The notes beneath the pieces are model-generated. The model saw only the letters and a program-made list of their open reading frames with translations. It ran no database searches and had not been told where the DNA came from. Shown piece after piece: positions 44,975-53,732 of a stretch of DNA of 64,000 bases (its first letter is position 1; every line of letters starts with the position of its first letter). The DNA comes from Rhodovibrionaceae bacterium. GTDB lineage: Bacteria > Pseudomonadota > Alphaproteobacteria > Kiloniellales > DSM-21159. The stretch is from positions 62,001 through 126,000 of the forward strand of contig JANQMX010000079.1 in assembly GCA_028279885.1 (NCBI GenBank). Direction: 5' to 3'. The translations under genes and the position numbers were made by a program.

Positions 44975-45098
44975 TGTCATCCCGGCCTGACACGCAGTGT
45001 CTGAGCCGGGATCCATCCCTCAGCTTGCGCCAGACCTGTCACGCTCGTACCCACAGCTGCCATGGATCCCGGACCGCTGACGCGTCCGGGATGACAGC
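44975..45098. repeat. Pair of REP-like palindromic units
   Basis: Two inverted units: ATCCCGGC...GCCGGGAT (about 44979-45013, with an inner TGACAC-GCA-GTGTC stem), and ATCCCGGAC...GTCCGGGAT (about 45066-45092). They share flanks GTCATCCCGG and GGGATGACAG with the cluster at 18163-18388, so they belong to the same dispersed family. They lie between convergent genes. Confidence 0.7.
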
Positions 45099-45150
45099 CA
45101 GTGCAAGACCGCAGGTGGTAGCGTGATACTATCTGCCGCCTGAGTGCCCC

Positions 45151-46467
45151 TCACGCCTCGTGGCGGTTGGTCCAGTGCTCGAGAGCGAAGCGGGCGCGGA
45201 CGCCGAGGTCGAGGAAAGGGCGGGGCGGGAGCTGGTCCGGAGTACCCAGGCTCTCCATGTCGGCGATTAGGGGATTGTCCCGGCCGGTGGCCATATCGGC
45301 GGCGAGCAGACCACCGATGGTGCCTTTGGTGACGCCGACCGCGTTCTGGCAGACCGCCGACCAGATGTTGGGCGCCAGCTGCCCGAAGCCGGGGGAGCCG
45401 TTGCGCGACAGGCAGACGAAGCCGCTCCAGGTGTGTTCCATCTCCACGTCCGGCAGCATGGGAAAGCGTTGATCGAACAGCCGCTTGTGGCGGCGCTTCA
45501 CGGCAGCCAGCTCGGCGGCGGAGATGCGCTGGCTCGGGCAGTAGGTCAGGCCGTGACGCACCACGATGCGGTGGTCCGGGGTATAGCGCATGGTGATGCC
45601 GACGAAGGCGTTGGCCGGCGTCATCCCCCAGGACTGAGCGACGCCGTAGGCTTTGCGTTCGGCCTCGGTTAGGGAACGGGTCAGGCTGCAGTGCGCGACC
45701 AGGTGCAGGAAGCGGCGCGGATAGAAGCCGAACTGCTCCGAGAAGCCGTTGGCCGCCAGCACCATCTTCGGCGCACGCAGGCTGCCCCCCGGTGTGGTGA
45801 AGTGGATGCCGTTCTGGAGGTTGGCCTCCGTCACCGGCGAATTCTCATAGAGGGTAACGTTGGCCGGCAGGTTGTCGGCGAGACCACGGGTGAGGGCGGC
45901 CGGGTTCATTAGGGCGCCGCCCGGCGTGTAGACGGCGGCGGTGAAGTGGGGCGAGCCCAGTGTCTCTTGCAGCTCGTCCATCTCGACCCAGCGATAAGGC
46001 TCGCCGAGCGCTTCCAGCTCCTTGGCGAATGGCTCCAGCACCTCGCGCACGCCACGGGGGGAGACGGCCGTGTGATACTTGCCGTCCTTGGACCAGCCGC
46101 AGTCGATGCCGTAGCGCTCGACGGACTCTTCCAGACTGCTGACGGCGGTGCGCGCCAAGCGCATAAAGCGATGCGAGCCTTCCAACTCGTCGAGCGAGGA
46201 GCCGACGTTGTGCGGCAGGTCGATGGCGAAGCCGGAATTCCGGCCGGATGCGTTCTCGCCGATAGCACCCGCCTCGATCAGCGCCACCTGTTGGTCGGGA
46301 CAGTTCTCTGCCAGACGGCGGGCGGCGGCGAGGCCGGCATAGCCGGCCCCGAGCACGATCCAGTCGGCGGCGCGGTCGCCGGAAAGGGCTGGGTTCGGGC
46401 TGCGCGGCGGGAGGATGGCGCTCCAACCGTTGCTATCGTCGTCGCGCGGCAGGCGGGCGATCCTCAT
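45151..46467 (-). CDS. FAD-dependent oxidoreductase (DAO / amine oxidase-like)
   Basis: 438 residues. FAD-binding GAGYAGLAAAR at residues 40-50, then SGRNSGFAIDLPHN, typical of the PuuB/glycine-oxidase-like DAO branch acting on secondary or primary amines. The substrate is likely an N-substituted amine or amino acid, judging by the linked MttB homologue and TRAP transporter, but this is inference. Its ATG overlaps the cupin stop in ATGA, so the two form an operon divergent from the TetR regulator. Confidence 0.87.
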   Translation of the reverse strand: MRIARLPRDDDSNGWSAILPPRSPNPALSGDRAADWIVLGAGYAGLAAARRLAENCPDQQVALIEAGAIGENASGRNSGFAIDLPHNVGSSLDELEGSHRFMRLARTAVSSLEESVERYGIDCGWSKDGKYHTAVSPRGVREVLEPFAKELEALGEPYRWVEMDELQETLGSPHFTAAVYTPGGALMNPAALTRGLADNLPANVTLYENSPVTEANLQNGIHFTTPGGSLRAPKMVLAANGFSEQFGFYPRRFLHLVAHCSLTRSLTEAERKAYGVAQSWGMTPANAFVGITMRYTPDHRIVVRHGLTYCPSQRISAAELAAVKRRHKRLFDQRFPMLPDVEMEHTWSGFVCLSRNGSPGFGQLAPNIWSAVCQNAVGVTKGTIGGLLAADMATGRDNPLIADMESLGTPDQLPPRPFLDLGVRARFALEHWTNRHEA

Positions 46468-46862
46468 GCGCCGCTGTCTCCGCTCTCCCTGGCCTGAGGG
46501 AGGCGTTTGGCCCAGTCGCTCGGATGGATGGCATAGAACACCAAGGCGCTTTCCGAGCGGTAGACCAGCTCGGTGCCTTTGGGCAGCCAGGCGCAGTCCT
46601 GCGGACCGAGCGCGAAGGCGCCTGTTGCGGTCTCTATCTTCACCTCGCCTTCGAGGACGAGCAGCACTTCGTCATAGTGCACGGTCCAGGGAATGGTCGC
46701 CCGGTGGAAGCGGGCGAAGCCGCTGCCGAGCGCTGTGCCGTCTTCCGGCCCCGTGACCACGGCCACTTCGGCCTGCTCGCCATAGGCGAAACGCGGCTGA
46801 AAAGGCAATTCGCTGAACGCGATATGGCGCGGAACTCCGCCGCTCTCTTGCCAGTCTCCCAT
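46464..46862 (-). CDS. Cupin-domain protein (EutQ-like)
   Basis: 132 residues, a single cupin barrel. Metal-site motifs are relaxed: HYDEVLLVLEGEVKIE as motif 1 (only H and E of the usual H-x-H-x-E set) and PKGTELVY-type motif 2. It is similar to EutQ/ethanolamine utilisation cupins. It may act on the same amine substrate as the coupled FAD oxidoreductase, or bind a ligand. ATG 46862 follows GGGAGG at 7 bases; the upstream GTG 46877 is less likely. Confidence 0.78.
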   Translation of the reverse strand: MGDWQESGGVPRHIAFSELPFQPRFAYGEQAEVAVVTGPEDGTALGSGFARFHRATIPWTVHYDEVLLVLEGEVKIETATGAFALGPQDCAWLPKGTELVYRSESALVFYAIHPSDWAKRLPQARESGDSGA

Positions 46863-46906
46863 CTCGAAGCCTCCCACCCCAGGCTCACGCTGATTGACTC
46901 GCTACA

Positions 46907-46938
46907 TACAGGGGTGTACGGAAGCAATCAACCCTGTA
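46907..46938. promoter_or_regulatory. Candidate operator between the cupin/oxidoreductase and TetR genes
   Basis: TACAGGG (46907-46913) and CCCTGTA (46932-46938) form an inverted repeat with an 18-base spacer, and TGTACGGA recurs next to both arms. Position in the 88-base divergent spacer suggests binding by the adjacent TetR-family repressor. Confidence 0.5.
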
Positions 46939-46950
46939 CGGAGCTGGCCC

Positions 46951-47598
46951 ATGCCCCTGCTCTCGACCCGAGACGAGACCAAGCGCGCCCCGCAGCAAAC
47001 CCGCGACGGCTGGATCGAAGCGGCACTGGCGGTGCTGGTGGAACAGGGGGTCGAGGCAGTGCAGATCACCCAGCTCGCCAAGCGCCTGGACGTCACGCGG
47101 GGCAGCTTCTACTGGCACTTTGCCAGTCGTGAGGAGCTGCTGGATGCGCTGATCGCAGAATGGCGGGCCCGCAATAGCGATGTGATGCTGAATGCCTTGG
47201 CTGAGTCCGACAGCCTGCAGCAAGGCATCCTCGATCTCTTCGCGGTCTGGGTCGATCACACGCGTTTCGACCCTGAGCTAGACCAAGCGGTACGAGATTG
47301 GGCGCGGCGGTCCGAGCCGGTGCGGGAAAGTGTGGCGCAGGAAGACACGAACCGGGTCTCGGCGATCGCCGCGTTCTATAGCCGTCATGGCTTCGCCAAG
47401 ACCGAGGCCTTCATCCGCGCCCGCATCATCTACTTCACTCAGGTCAGCTACTACGCGCTGGGCATCCAGGAGCCCATGACCGACCGCATGAGCTATCTCG
47501 AAGCCTACTACCGTTGCTTCACCGGCCAGGAGATCGACAAGGGCGTCGCCGCTGCTTTCGGCGCCCGCCTGATCCGCGCGGAAGAAGACGTCCCATGA
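46951..47598 (+). CDS. TetR/AcrR family transcriptional regulator
   Basis: 215 residues. The N-terminal DNA-binding helix-turn-helix is at about residues 38-57 (VQITQLAKRLDVTRGSFYWHF), preceded by the alpha-1 helix TRDGWIEAALAVL. The C-terminal ~150 residues form the ligand pocket. It is divergent from the cupin-oxidoreductase pair and its stop overlaps the start of the second MttB gene (ATGA), so it likely controls both sides in response to the imported amine. GGAG lies 9 bases before ATG 46951. Confidence 0.9.
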   Translation: MPLLSTRDETKRAPQQTRDGWIEAALAVLVEQGVEAVQITQLAKRLDVTRGSFYWHFASREELLDALIAEWRARNSDVMLNALAESDSLQQGILDLFAVWVDHTRFDPELDQAVRDWARRSEPVRESVAQEDTNRVSAIAAFYSRHGFAKTEAFIRARIIYFTQVSYYALGIQEPMTDRMSYLEAYYRCFTGQEIDKGVAAAFGARLIRAEEDVP

Positions 47599-49136
47599 GG
47601 CCGGTGCGCAAAGGAGGCCGCCAGGCCCGCGCTGCCCGGCAGCCTGAGACCGACATCAAGGCCTTCGACCCGGCCTGGCGTCAGTGGCGCCGGCCCTACA
47701 AGCCCATCGAGCAGCTCAGCGCCGATGAGGTGGAGGCGATCCACGAAGCCTCGCTCAAGGTGCTGCGCGACACTGGCATCCGCGTCCTGAGCCCGGAGGC
47801 CTGCGACCACTACCGCGCAGCCGGCATGACGGTGACGGACGGGGACGTGGTGACCTTCGACCCAGACGCACTGCTGGAACTGGTCGCCTTGGCGCCGAGC
47901 GAGGTGACGCTCTATGCCCGCGGAGCCAACCGGGACGTGACCGTAGGCGGGAATCGCGTGGGTGTCTGCACCACGGGCGGCACACCGAACTTCTCCGACC
48001 TGGAAGGTGGCCGCCGCCCGGGCAGCTTGGCGGCGCTCGACGACTTCTGCAGGTTGGCCCAGAGCTTCGATGTTATTCACCTGATCGGGCCCTTCGTGGA
48101 GGCGCAGGACGTGCCGCCCAATCTGCGCCATCTGGCCATGACCCGCTCGGTCATGACCCTGACCGATAAGGTGCCCTTCGTCTTCTTCCGCGGCACCGAA
48201 GCGGTTGCCGACGCCTTCGAGATCATTCGCATCGCCAACGGCTTGACCCCAGAGGCGTTCATCGAGCGGCCGGTCTGCTACTCGGTTGCCAACTCCAACT
48301 CGCCGCTGCAGCTCGATCATCTCATGTGCCGGGGCATCGTCGATGCGGCCAAGGCCGGGCAGATGATGGTGCTGACGCCTTTTACGCTGGCCGGCGCCAT
48401 GGCGCCGGTTACGCTTGCTGGGGCGCTGGTGCTGCAGAACGCCGAAGCTCTGGCCGGCCTTGCTTTGTCGCAGATCGTCCAGCCGGGTGCTCCGGTTTGC
48501 TACGGCAGCTTCACCAGCAACGTGGACATGAAGACCGGCTCGCCGGCCTTCGGCACGCCGGAGTACAGCAAGGCCGCTTTCGCTTCCGGTCAACTCGCCC
48601 GGCGCTACCGACTGCCGCTGCGCTCTTCCGGTGTCACGGCGTCCAACGCGCCCGACGCCCAGGCGGCCTACGAGATGCAGATGGCGCTCTGGGGCGCCTT
48701 GATGGGTGGCACCAACATGCTGCTGCACGGTGCGGGCTGGCTGGAAGGTGGCCTCACCGCTTCAGCCGAGAAGTTCATCATGGACGTGGAGATGCTCCAG
48801 ATGTTTGCCGAGCTCTTCAAGCCATTGGAGGTTAGCGAAGCGAGCCTCGGCGTCGAGGCCATCGCCGACGTGGGCCACGGCGGGCACTTCTTCGGCACGC
48901 AACACACACTCGATCGCTACAAGACCGCGTTCTACGCTCCGTTGCTCTCCGACTGGAGCAACTTCGAGAACTGGCGCGACAGCGGCGCGGTTGGCGCCAC
49001 CGAGCGAGCGCATCGCATCTACAAGGAAACGCTGGCCCGCTACGAGCCGCCGGCGATGGATCCGGCGCGCCTGGAGGAGATCGACTCCTTCATCGCCAAG
49101 CGCACCGAAGAGGGGGGCGCCGACATCGAGAAGTGA
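47595..49136 (+). CDS. Trimethylamine methyltransferase (MttB) family protein, non-pyrrolysine type (copy 2)
   Basis: 513 residues without internal TAG. The C-terminal half shares long blocks with the gene at 33414-34931 (FTSNVDMKTGSPAFGTPEY, ASNAPDAQAAYE, GHGGHFFGTQHTLDRYKTA, LLSDWSN), while the N-terminal half is more diverged. It probably demethylates a quaternary or tertiary amine. It is coupled to the TetR gene upstream and followed by TRAP transporter genes, so the substrate is likely imported by that TRAP system. Confidence 0.9.
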   Translation: MRPVRKGGRQARAARQPETDIKAFDPAWRQWRRPYKPIEQLSADEVEAIHEASLKVLRDTGIRVLSPEACDHYRAAGMTVTDGDVVTFDPDALLELVALAPSEVTLYARGANRDVTVGGNRVGVCTTGGTPNFSDLEGGRRPGSLAALDDFCRLAQSFDVIHLIGPFVEAQDVPPNLRHLAMTRSVMTLTDKVPFVFFRGTEAVADAFEIIRIANGLTPEAFIERPVCYSVANSNSPLQLDHLMCRGIVDAAKAGQMMVLTPFTLAGAMAPVTLAGALVLQNAEALAGLALSQIVQPGAPVCYGSFTSNVDMKTGSPAFGTPEYSKAAFASGQLARRYRLPLRSSGVTASNAPDAQAAYEMQMALWGALMGGTNMLLHGAGWLEGGLTASAEKFIMDVEMLQMFAELFKPLEVSEASLGVEAIADVGHGGHFFGTQHTLDRYKTAFYAPLLSDWSNFENWRDSGAVGATERAHRIYKETLARYEPPAMDPARLEEIDSFIAKRTEEGGADIEK

Positions 49137-49201
49137 GCCGCGAGGGGGCCATCCCGCGGCCGGGAGAGTCCTTTACCCAACGAAACACCAAAAGGAGATG
49201 C

Positions 49202-50218
49202 ATGATGAAACAAGTGTTGGGGAGACGTGTCTTTGGCTTCGCGGCGGCGGCCTTGCTGGCGACGGTCTCACTGCTGCCGATGCAAAGCGCTTCGGCCGAA
49301 ACTGTTTTGAAGATGGCGACCGATAGCGGCGCCAAGGGCACGCCGGCTGGTGACGCCCTGGACCGCTGGGCCGCGCTGATCGAGAACCAGACCGACATCG
49401 ACGTTCAGATCTTCTATCAGAACGAGCTGGGCGGGCAGCAGGAGGTCTTCGACCTCTTCGTCGCCAACGACGTCAACATCATGCTGAACTGGCCGATGAC
49501 TTCCTACGACCAGCGCATCGCGGTGCTCTATACGCCCTACATGGTGTTGAGCTGGGAGGAGGCGCTGGCGGCCTATCAGCCCGGCGGCTGGATCAACGGC
49601 ATGCTGGACGGCATCTACGCCGACCTCGGCCTCAAGTTCTTCGGCGCCTGGCCCGAGGGTTTCAACGGCATCGCCACCAAGGGCGCCTATGCCACCACAG
49701 TGGAAGATGCTTCCAAGATGAAGATCCGCGTTCCGCCGATCTTCCCCATGGCGGAAAGCGTGCAGGCGCTTGGCTACCAGACCGCAACCATCGACTGGGG
49801 CGAGGTCTTCACCGCCATCCAGACCGGCGTGGTCGACGGCGACGGCGCCAACGTGATCTTCTGGGACTACGAGTACTTCCGCGACACGCTGGACTACTAC
49901 AATCGCACCAAGCAACAGTTCGTCACCGGCATTCTCTCCATGAACCTGGAGGCCTGGGAGGCGTTGAGCTCCGAGGAGCAGCAGGTCGTCCAGGAGTCTG
50001 CGACGACCGTGATGACCGAGGGCTTTGCTAACGCGCGGGCGCTCGATCAGTCCTACGTCGAGAAGGCCAAAGCGGCAGGCATGACCTACATCGAACCCTC
50101 CGATGCCGAGATCGCCGCGCTGGCCAAGGCGGTTCGCGCTAAGGTTTGGCCGATGATGGAAGAGCGGGTCGGTGCCGAGATCATGGAGATCATCCGCGCC
50201 AACGCCTCGCAGTTCTAG
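49202..50218 (+). CDS. TRAP transporter substrate-binding protein (DctP-like)
   Basis: 338 residues with a signal peptide (ending ASA, about residue 28). Mature start ETVLKMATDSGAKGTPAGD and the INGMLDG, KMKIRVPP and GVVDGDGAN stretches are typical of DctP. The carboxylate-anchoring Arg is in the KMKIRVPP motif. AAAAGGAG lies directly before a double ATG (49202, 49205). First of three TRAP genes after the MttB copy 2; the ligand is probably a small carboxylate or betaine. Confidence 0.92.
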   Translation: MMKQVLGRRVFGFAAAALLATVSLLPMQSASAETVLKMATDSGAKGTPAGDALDRWAALIENQTDIDVQIFYQNELGGQQEVFDLFVANDVNIMLNWPMTSYDQRIAVLYTPYMVLSWEEALAAYQPGGWINGMLDGIYADLGLKFFGAWPEGFNGIATKGAYATTVEDASKMKIRVPPIFPMAESVQALGYQTATIDWGEVFTAIQTGVVDGDGANVIFWDYEYFRDTLDYYNRTKQQFVTGILSMNLEAWEALSSEEQQVVQESATTVMTEGFANARALDQSYVEKAKAAGMTYIEPSDAEIAALAKAVRAKVWPMMEERVGAEIMEIIRANASQF

Positions 50219-50247
50219 CAAGCGAACACAAAGAAGCAGCGAAACCC

Positions 50248-50727
50248 GTGTTGTCCTGGAGAGCCCTGATCGCAACGACCCTGGATGTCGTTGCGATCCT
50301 CTCCTCCGTTCTGGTCGCGGGCCTGATCGTCTTTCTGGTCATTGCCCGCTATGTGCTGGAGCTGTCGGTCGTCGGCCTGCATGAGGTCATCCTCCTCTTT
50401 GCCGTCTTCCTCTACATGTTCGGCGCCATCATCGCCTCGAAGAAGCGAGAGCACCTGACGGTCGACTGGCTGCAGCAGCGTCTGGTCAGCGAACGCGCAA
50501 AGGCTTGGCACGACCTTACCATCGCTGCGATCACGCTGATCGTGACCGGCTTCTTCCTGGCTTGGACCTATTGGATGCTGGATTGGGGCCTGAAGCGGCC
50601 GCAGGTCACGCCCGGCCTGCGCATCCCGCTCTGGATTCCACAACTCGCCATCCTGGCCGCGGCGGTCGGCTGCAATCTCTATGCGCTGCGCGACCTGGTC
50701 GACGCCATCCGAAGGCTCGGGAGGTAA
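50248..50727 (+). CDS. TRAP transporter small permease (DctQ-like)
   Basis: 159 residues, four membrane spans. It is the small integral subunit of the TRAP system. The motif SKKREHLTVDWL after the second span is typical for DctQ. It begins with GTG at 50248 (weak ribosome-binding site) 29 bases after dctP; TTG at 50251 is an alternative. The large permease follows after 3 bases. Confidence 0.9.
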   Translation: MLSWRALIATTLDVVAILSSVLVAGLIVFLVIARYVLELSVVGLHEVILLFAVFLYMFGAIIASKKREHLTVDWLQQRLVSERAKAWHDLTIAAITLIVTGFFLAWTYWMLDWGLKRPQVTPGLRIPLWIPQLAILAAAVGCNLYALRDLVDAIRRLGR

Positions 50728-50730
50728 GGC

Positions 50731-52014
50731 GTGGAAGGCTTGCTGGCGCTTCCCCTGCTGATCCTCTTGATGGGCATCGGCGTTCCGGTGGCCTGGGCCT
50801 TCGCCGGGGTGCTGGCCTATCTGACGATCATCTACGACGTCAATCTCAACACCCTGATGCTGCAGGGCTTCCGTTCCCTTAACTCGGTCATCCTGGTGGC
50901 GCTGCCGCTCTTCGTGCTGACCGGCTATCTGATGCAGTCGGGCGGGGTCGCCAGACGCATCATCGATTTCGTCGGCCGGCTCGCGACGGGCCGGGGCGGC
51001 ATGGGGGCGGCGATGGTCCTCTCCTCCAGCGTGTTCGGCGCGATCTCCGGCACGGCGACGGCCGCCGTCGCCTCGATCGGCGTGATCATGAGCGATCCGC
51101 TCGCCGCGCGCGGCTATCCCCGCGGTCATATTGCGGCGCTGCTCGGCGTTTCTTCCCTGCTGGGCATCCTGATCCCGCCATCGATCACCATGATCCTCTT
51201 TGCCGTGGTGACGCGCCAGTCGGTGGCGGCCTTGTTCGCCTCGACCATCGGCCCGGCCCTGCTGCTGATCGTTGGGCTCATCCTCTACAACCGCTTTCTC
51301 GCCGGCCGCGCTTTTCAGGAGACGGCAGACGAGCGCCTGACGGACGAGAGCTTCGGCAAGGTCTTCCGCAGCGCACTGCCGGCACTGTCCCTGCCGGTGA
51401 TCATCCTCGGCGGGATCTACGGCGGCATCTTCACGCCGACGGAGGCGGCCGGCGTAGCGGCGCTGGCAGCGCTCATCGTCGGTGCCGTGATCTACCGCGA
51501 GTTCACCCTCGGCTCTCTCAAGGACAGCGTGCTCAAGGCGGCGGAGACCACGGGCACCATCATCCTCATCCTGCTGTTCTCCTTCATGATCTCCCGCATC
51601 CTGGCAGCCGAGCGCATTCCGCAGGAGCTGACCGAGGCGGTGCAATTCATCGCCGGCTCGCCGTTGGCCGCCATGCTGCTGGTCAATGCCGTGCTGATCG
51701 TCGCCGGCGCTCTGATGGACGACATCTCGGTGACCGTGGTGGTGGCGCCGCTCTTTTTGCCGGTGATGGTGGCCAGCGGTGTCGAGCCGGTGCACTACGC
51801 CGCCATAGTCGCCTGCTCGGTGGTCATCGGGGCGAACAGTCCGCCCGTGGCGCCGATCCTCTTCATGTCCTGCCGGGTCTGCAAGGCACCGGTCATGGCG
51901 GCGGTCTGGCCCGCGGTGCGTCTTATGCTCTTCGTCGCCCTGCCGGTCATGCTTGCGACCACCTTCTGGCCCGACCTCTCGCTCGCCATCCCCCGCGCTC
52001 TCGGCTTCCTCTAA
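50731..52014 (+). CDS. TRAP transporter large permease (DctM-like)
   Basis: 427 residues, about twelve spans. It carries the Na+-driven transport path. GTG start at 50731 follows GGGAGGTAAGGC. Typical stretches are SVFGAISGTATAAVASIG, GILIPPS and GGIYGGIFTPTEAA. It completes the DctPQM set downstream of the second MttB homologue. Confidence 0.95.
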   Translation: MEGLLALPLLILLMGIGVPVAWAFAGVLAYLTIIYDVNLNTLMLQGFRSLNSVILVALPLFVLTGYLMQSGGVARRIIDFVGRLATGRGGMGAAMVLSSSVFGAISGTATAAVASIGVIMSDPLAARGYPRGHIAALLGVSSLLGILIPPSITMILFAVVTRQSVAALFASTIGPALLLIVGLILYNRFLAGRAFQETADERLTDESFGKVFRSALPALSLPVIILGGIYGGIFTPTEAAGVAALAALIVGAVIYREFTLGSLKDSVLKAAETTGTIILILLFSFMISRILAAERIPQELTEAVQFIAGSPLAAMLLVNAVLIVAGALMDDISVTVVVAPLFLPVMVASGVEPVHYAAIVACSVVIGANSPPVAPILFMSCRVCKAPVMAAVWPAVRLMLFVALPVMLATTFWPDLSLAIPRALGFL

Positions 52015-52185
52015 GCTGCCGCGCTGCAAGGGATGTCGCGGTTGCGTCACGCCCTGGAGTGGCAACGCATGCCGCGCGACATGGCGGTCGCGGAGAGGCG
52101 AGATTCGCCCTATGAGAGGTCCAAGCTTCCCGGGTGCGCAGGCGTTGCCCATCGTCTGCAGCCCCACTGCAGAGGGAGCGTCGCC

Positions 52186-53217
52186 TTGGCCCTTTCCGTT
52201 GCACGCGCCGTACCCGCCCGCTCCCGTGCACTGGAGGGGATCCTTTGCATCGAGGCCGGTATGCTGCTCTTCGTGCTGCAGGACGGCATGATGAAGGCGA
52301 TGATCGGCGCGTTCCCCATCTGGCAGTTGATCTTCGCCCGGGCCGTCGTCGCGCTTTTGTTGCTGACGCCGCTGATTCTCTGGCTCGGTCGGCCGCACCG
52401 GCTTCTCACGCCACTCTGGCCCTGGCACTTGGCTCGGGCGTTGCTTTTCACCAGCGGCTTCTCCCTGTTCTATGCGGCCTTTCCCTTCATGGGCTTGGCC
52501 GAGGTGACGACGATTTTCTTCGCCGCCCCGCTGATTACTGCGGCGCTGGCGGCGGTCTGGCTCGGCGAGCATATCGGGCCCTATCGTCTGGGGGCGTTGC
52601 TGGTCGGCTTCGCCGGCGTGGTGATCGCCATGAATCCCGGCGGCGAGACCTTCAGCTGGGTCGCCTTGCTGCCGCTCGCCTGCGCGGCGACCTATGCCAC
52701 ATCCCAGGTCATCGTGCGGCGCATTGGCGAGCAGGAGACGACGCTGACCATCGGGCTCTATACCATCGGTCTGTCAGGCGTTCTGATCCTGCCAATCGGG
52801 TCGTCGGCCGCGACCCTGTTTGGGCTCGGCGAAGTCTACCCCCATCTCGCTTGGAACTGGTCTCTCGCGTCTTGGCAAGATGCCGGGCTTCTCGCCCTGC
52901 TCGGAACGGCGGGCATGCTGGGCTACATGCTGCTCTCGCGCGCTTATCAAGTGGCGAACGCCAGCCTCGTGGCGCCCTTCGACTACACCTACCTGCCCAT
53001 GGTGGCGCTCATGGCCTACCTGGTCTGGGGTGAGATGCCGGGCACGACGACATTCGTTGGCATGGCGCTCATCGTCGGCAGCGGACTCTACCTTGGCCAC
53101 CGCGAACTCAAGGCTGCCCGACGGCGCGAAGAGCCGGCGCCGACCGCCGAGGCCACCTTCACGCCGGGCAACCCGGTGGCGCCACTCTCGATCCCCAAGG
53201 ACGTCGGGGACTCGTAA
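52186..53217 (+). CDS. DMT/EamA family transporter
   Basis: 343 residues as annotated; ten spans in two EamA repeats. It is an inner-membrane metabolite exporter or importer of the drug/metabolite superfamily. The frame is open up to 52033, but that stretch is arginine-rich and unlike the family. A TTG at 52186 with GAGGGAG just upstream fits the N-terminus before EAGMLLFVLQDGMMK; the exact start is uncertain. The C-terminal ~35 residues are hydrophilic. It may belong to the TRAP operon. Confidence 0.85.
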   Translation: MALSVARAVPARSRALEGILCIEAGMLLFVLQDGMMKAMIGAFPIWQLIFARAVVALLLLTPLILWLGRPHRLLTPLWPWHLARALLFTSGFSLFYAAFPFMGLAEVTTIFFAAPLITAALAAVWLGEHIGPYRLGALLVGFAGVVIAMNPGGETFSWVALLPLACAATYATSQVIVRRIGEQETTLTIGLYTIGLSGVLILPIGSSAATLFGLGEVYPHLAWNWSLASWQDAGLLALLGTAGMLGYMLLSRAYQVANASLVAPFDYTYLPMVALMAYLVWGEMPGTTTFVGMALIVGSGLYLGHRELKAARRREEPAPTAEATFTPGNPVAPLSIPKDVGDS

Positions 53218-53302
53218 GGCGCGACAGAATCCCGCGTTGATTTCTCCCTTTGCCTCGTAAGGATTTGCAGCAGGATCTGCAGGCAAGAGAGGGGTTGTTG
53301 GG

Positions 53303-53728
53303 ATGGAGAACTTTACACCGCTGTCCGCCTTGATCGGCGGCTGCCTGATCGGGGCTGCGGTCGGCGTACTGCTCTGGTTGAACGGTCGCATCGCCGGTAT
53401 CAGCGGCGTTCTCGGCGGCTTGCTGCAAGCAGAGCCCGGTGAGCGTGCCTGGCGCTTCGCCTTCCTGGCTGGGCTGGTTCTCGGCCCGCTTCTTTATGTC
53501 GCCATCGAGGGCGCGGCGAAGCCGCTCACTGTCACGAGTTCTCTGCCTTTGCTGATCGCCGGTGGCCTGCTGGTCGGCTTCGGCACGCGGCTTGGCAATG
53601 GCTGCACCAGTGGCCACGGGGTCTGCGGACTGGCCCGTCTCTCCGGCCGCTCGCTTGCCGCGACCGTTTCTTTCTTCATCACCGCGGCCCTGACGGTCTT
53701 CGTCGTCCGCCACGTCCTAGGAGGGTGA
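53303..53728 (+). CDS. YeeE/YedE-like membrane protein, first half
   Basis: 141 residues, about four spans. FGTRLGNGCTSGHGVCGL is the YeeE/YedE (sulfur transport) signature with conserved Cys. It acts with the next gene as the two-protein form of a YedE transporter, thought to carry thiosulfate or sulfide-like ions. ATG 53303 is preceded by GAGGGG. The second half starts 4 bases after its stop. Confidence 0.87.
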   Translation: MENFTPLSALIGGCLIGAAVGVLLWLNGRIAGISGVLGGLLQAEPGERAWRFAFLAGLVLGPLLYVAIEGAAKPLTVTSSLPLLIAGGLLVGFGTRLGNGCTSGHGVCGLARLSGRSLAATVSFFITAALTVFVVRHVLGG

Positions 53729-53732
53729 GGCC

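Noticed and set aside
50215-52572. A 785-codon open frame on the minus strand opposite the TRAP transporter genes
   Set aside because: Its product is rich in D, H, Q, R and G with no fold or motif, and the plus-strand frame encodes clear DctQ/DctM proteins. It is a by-product of high G+C codon use.
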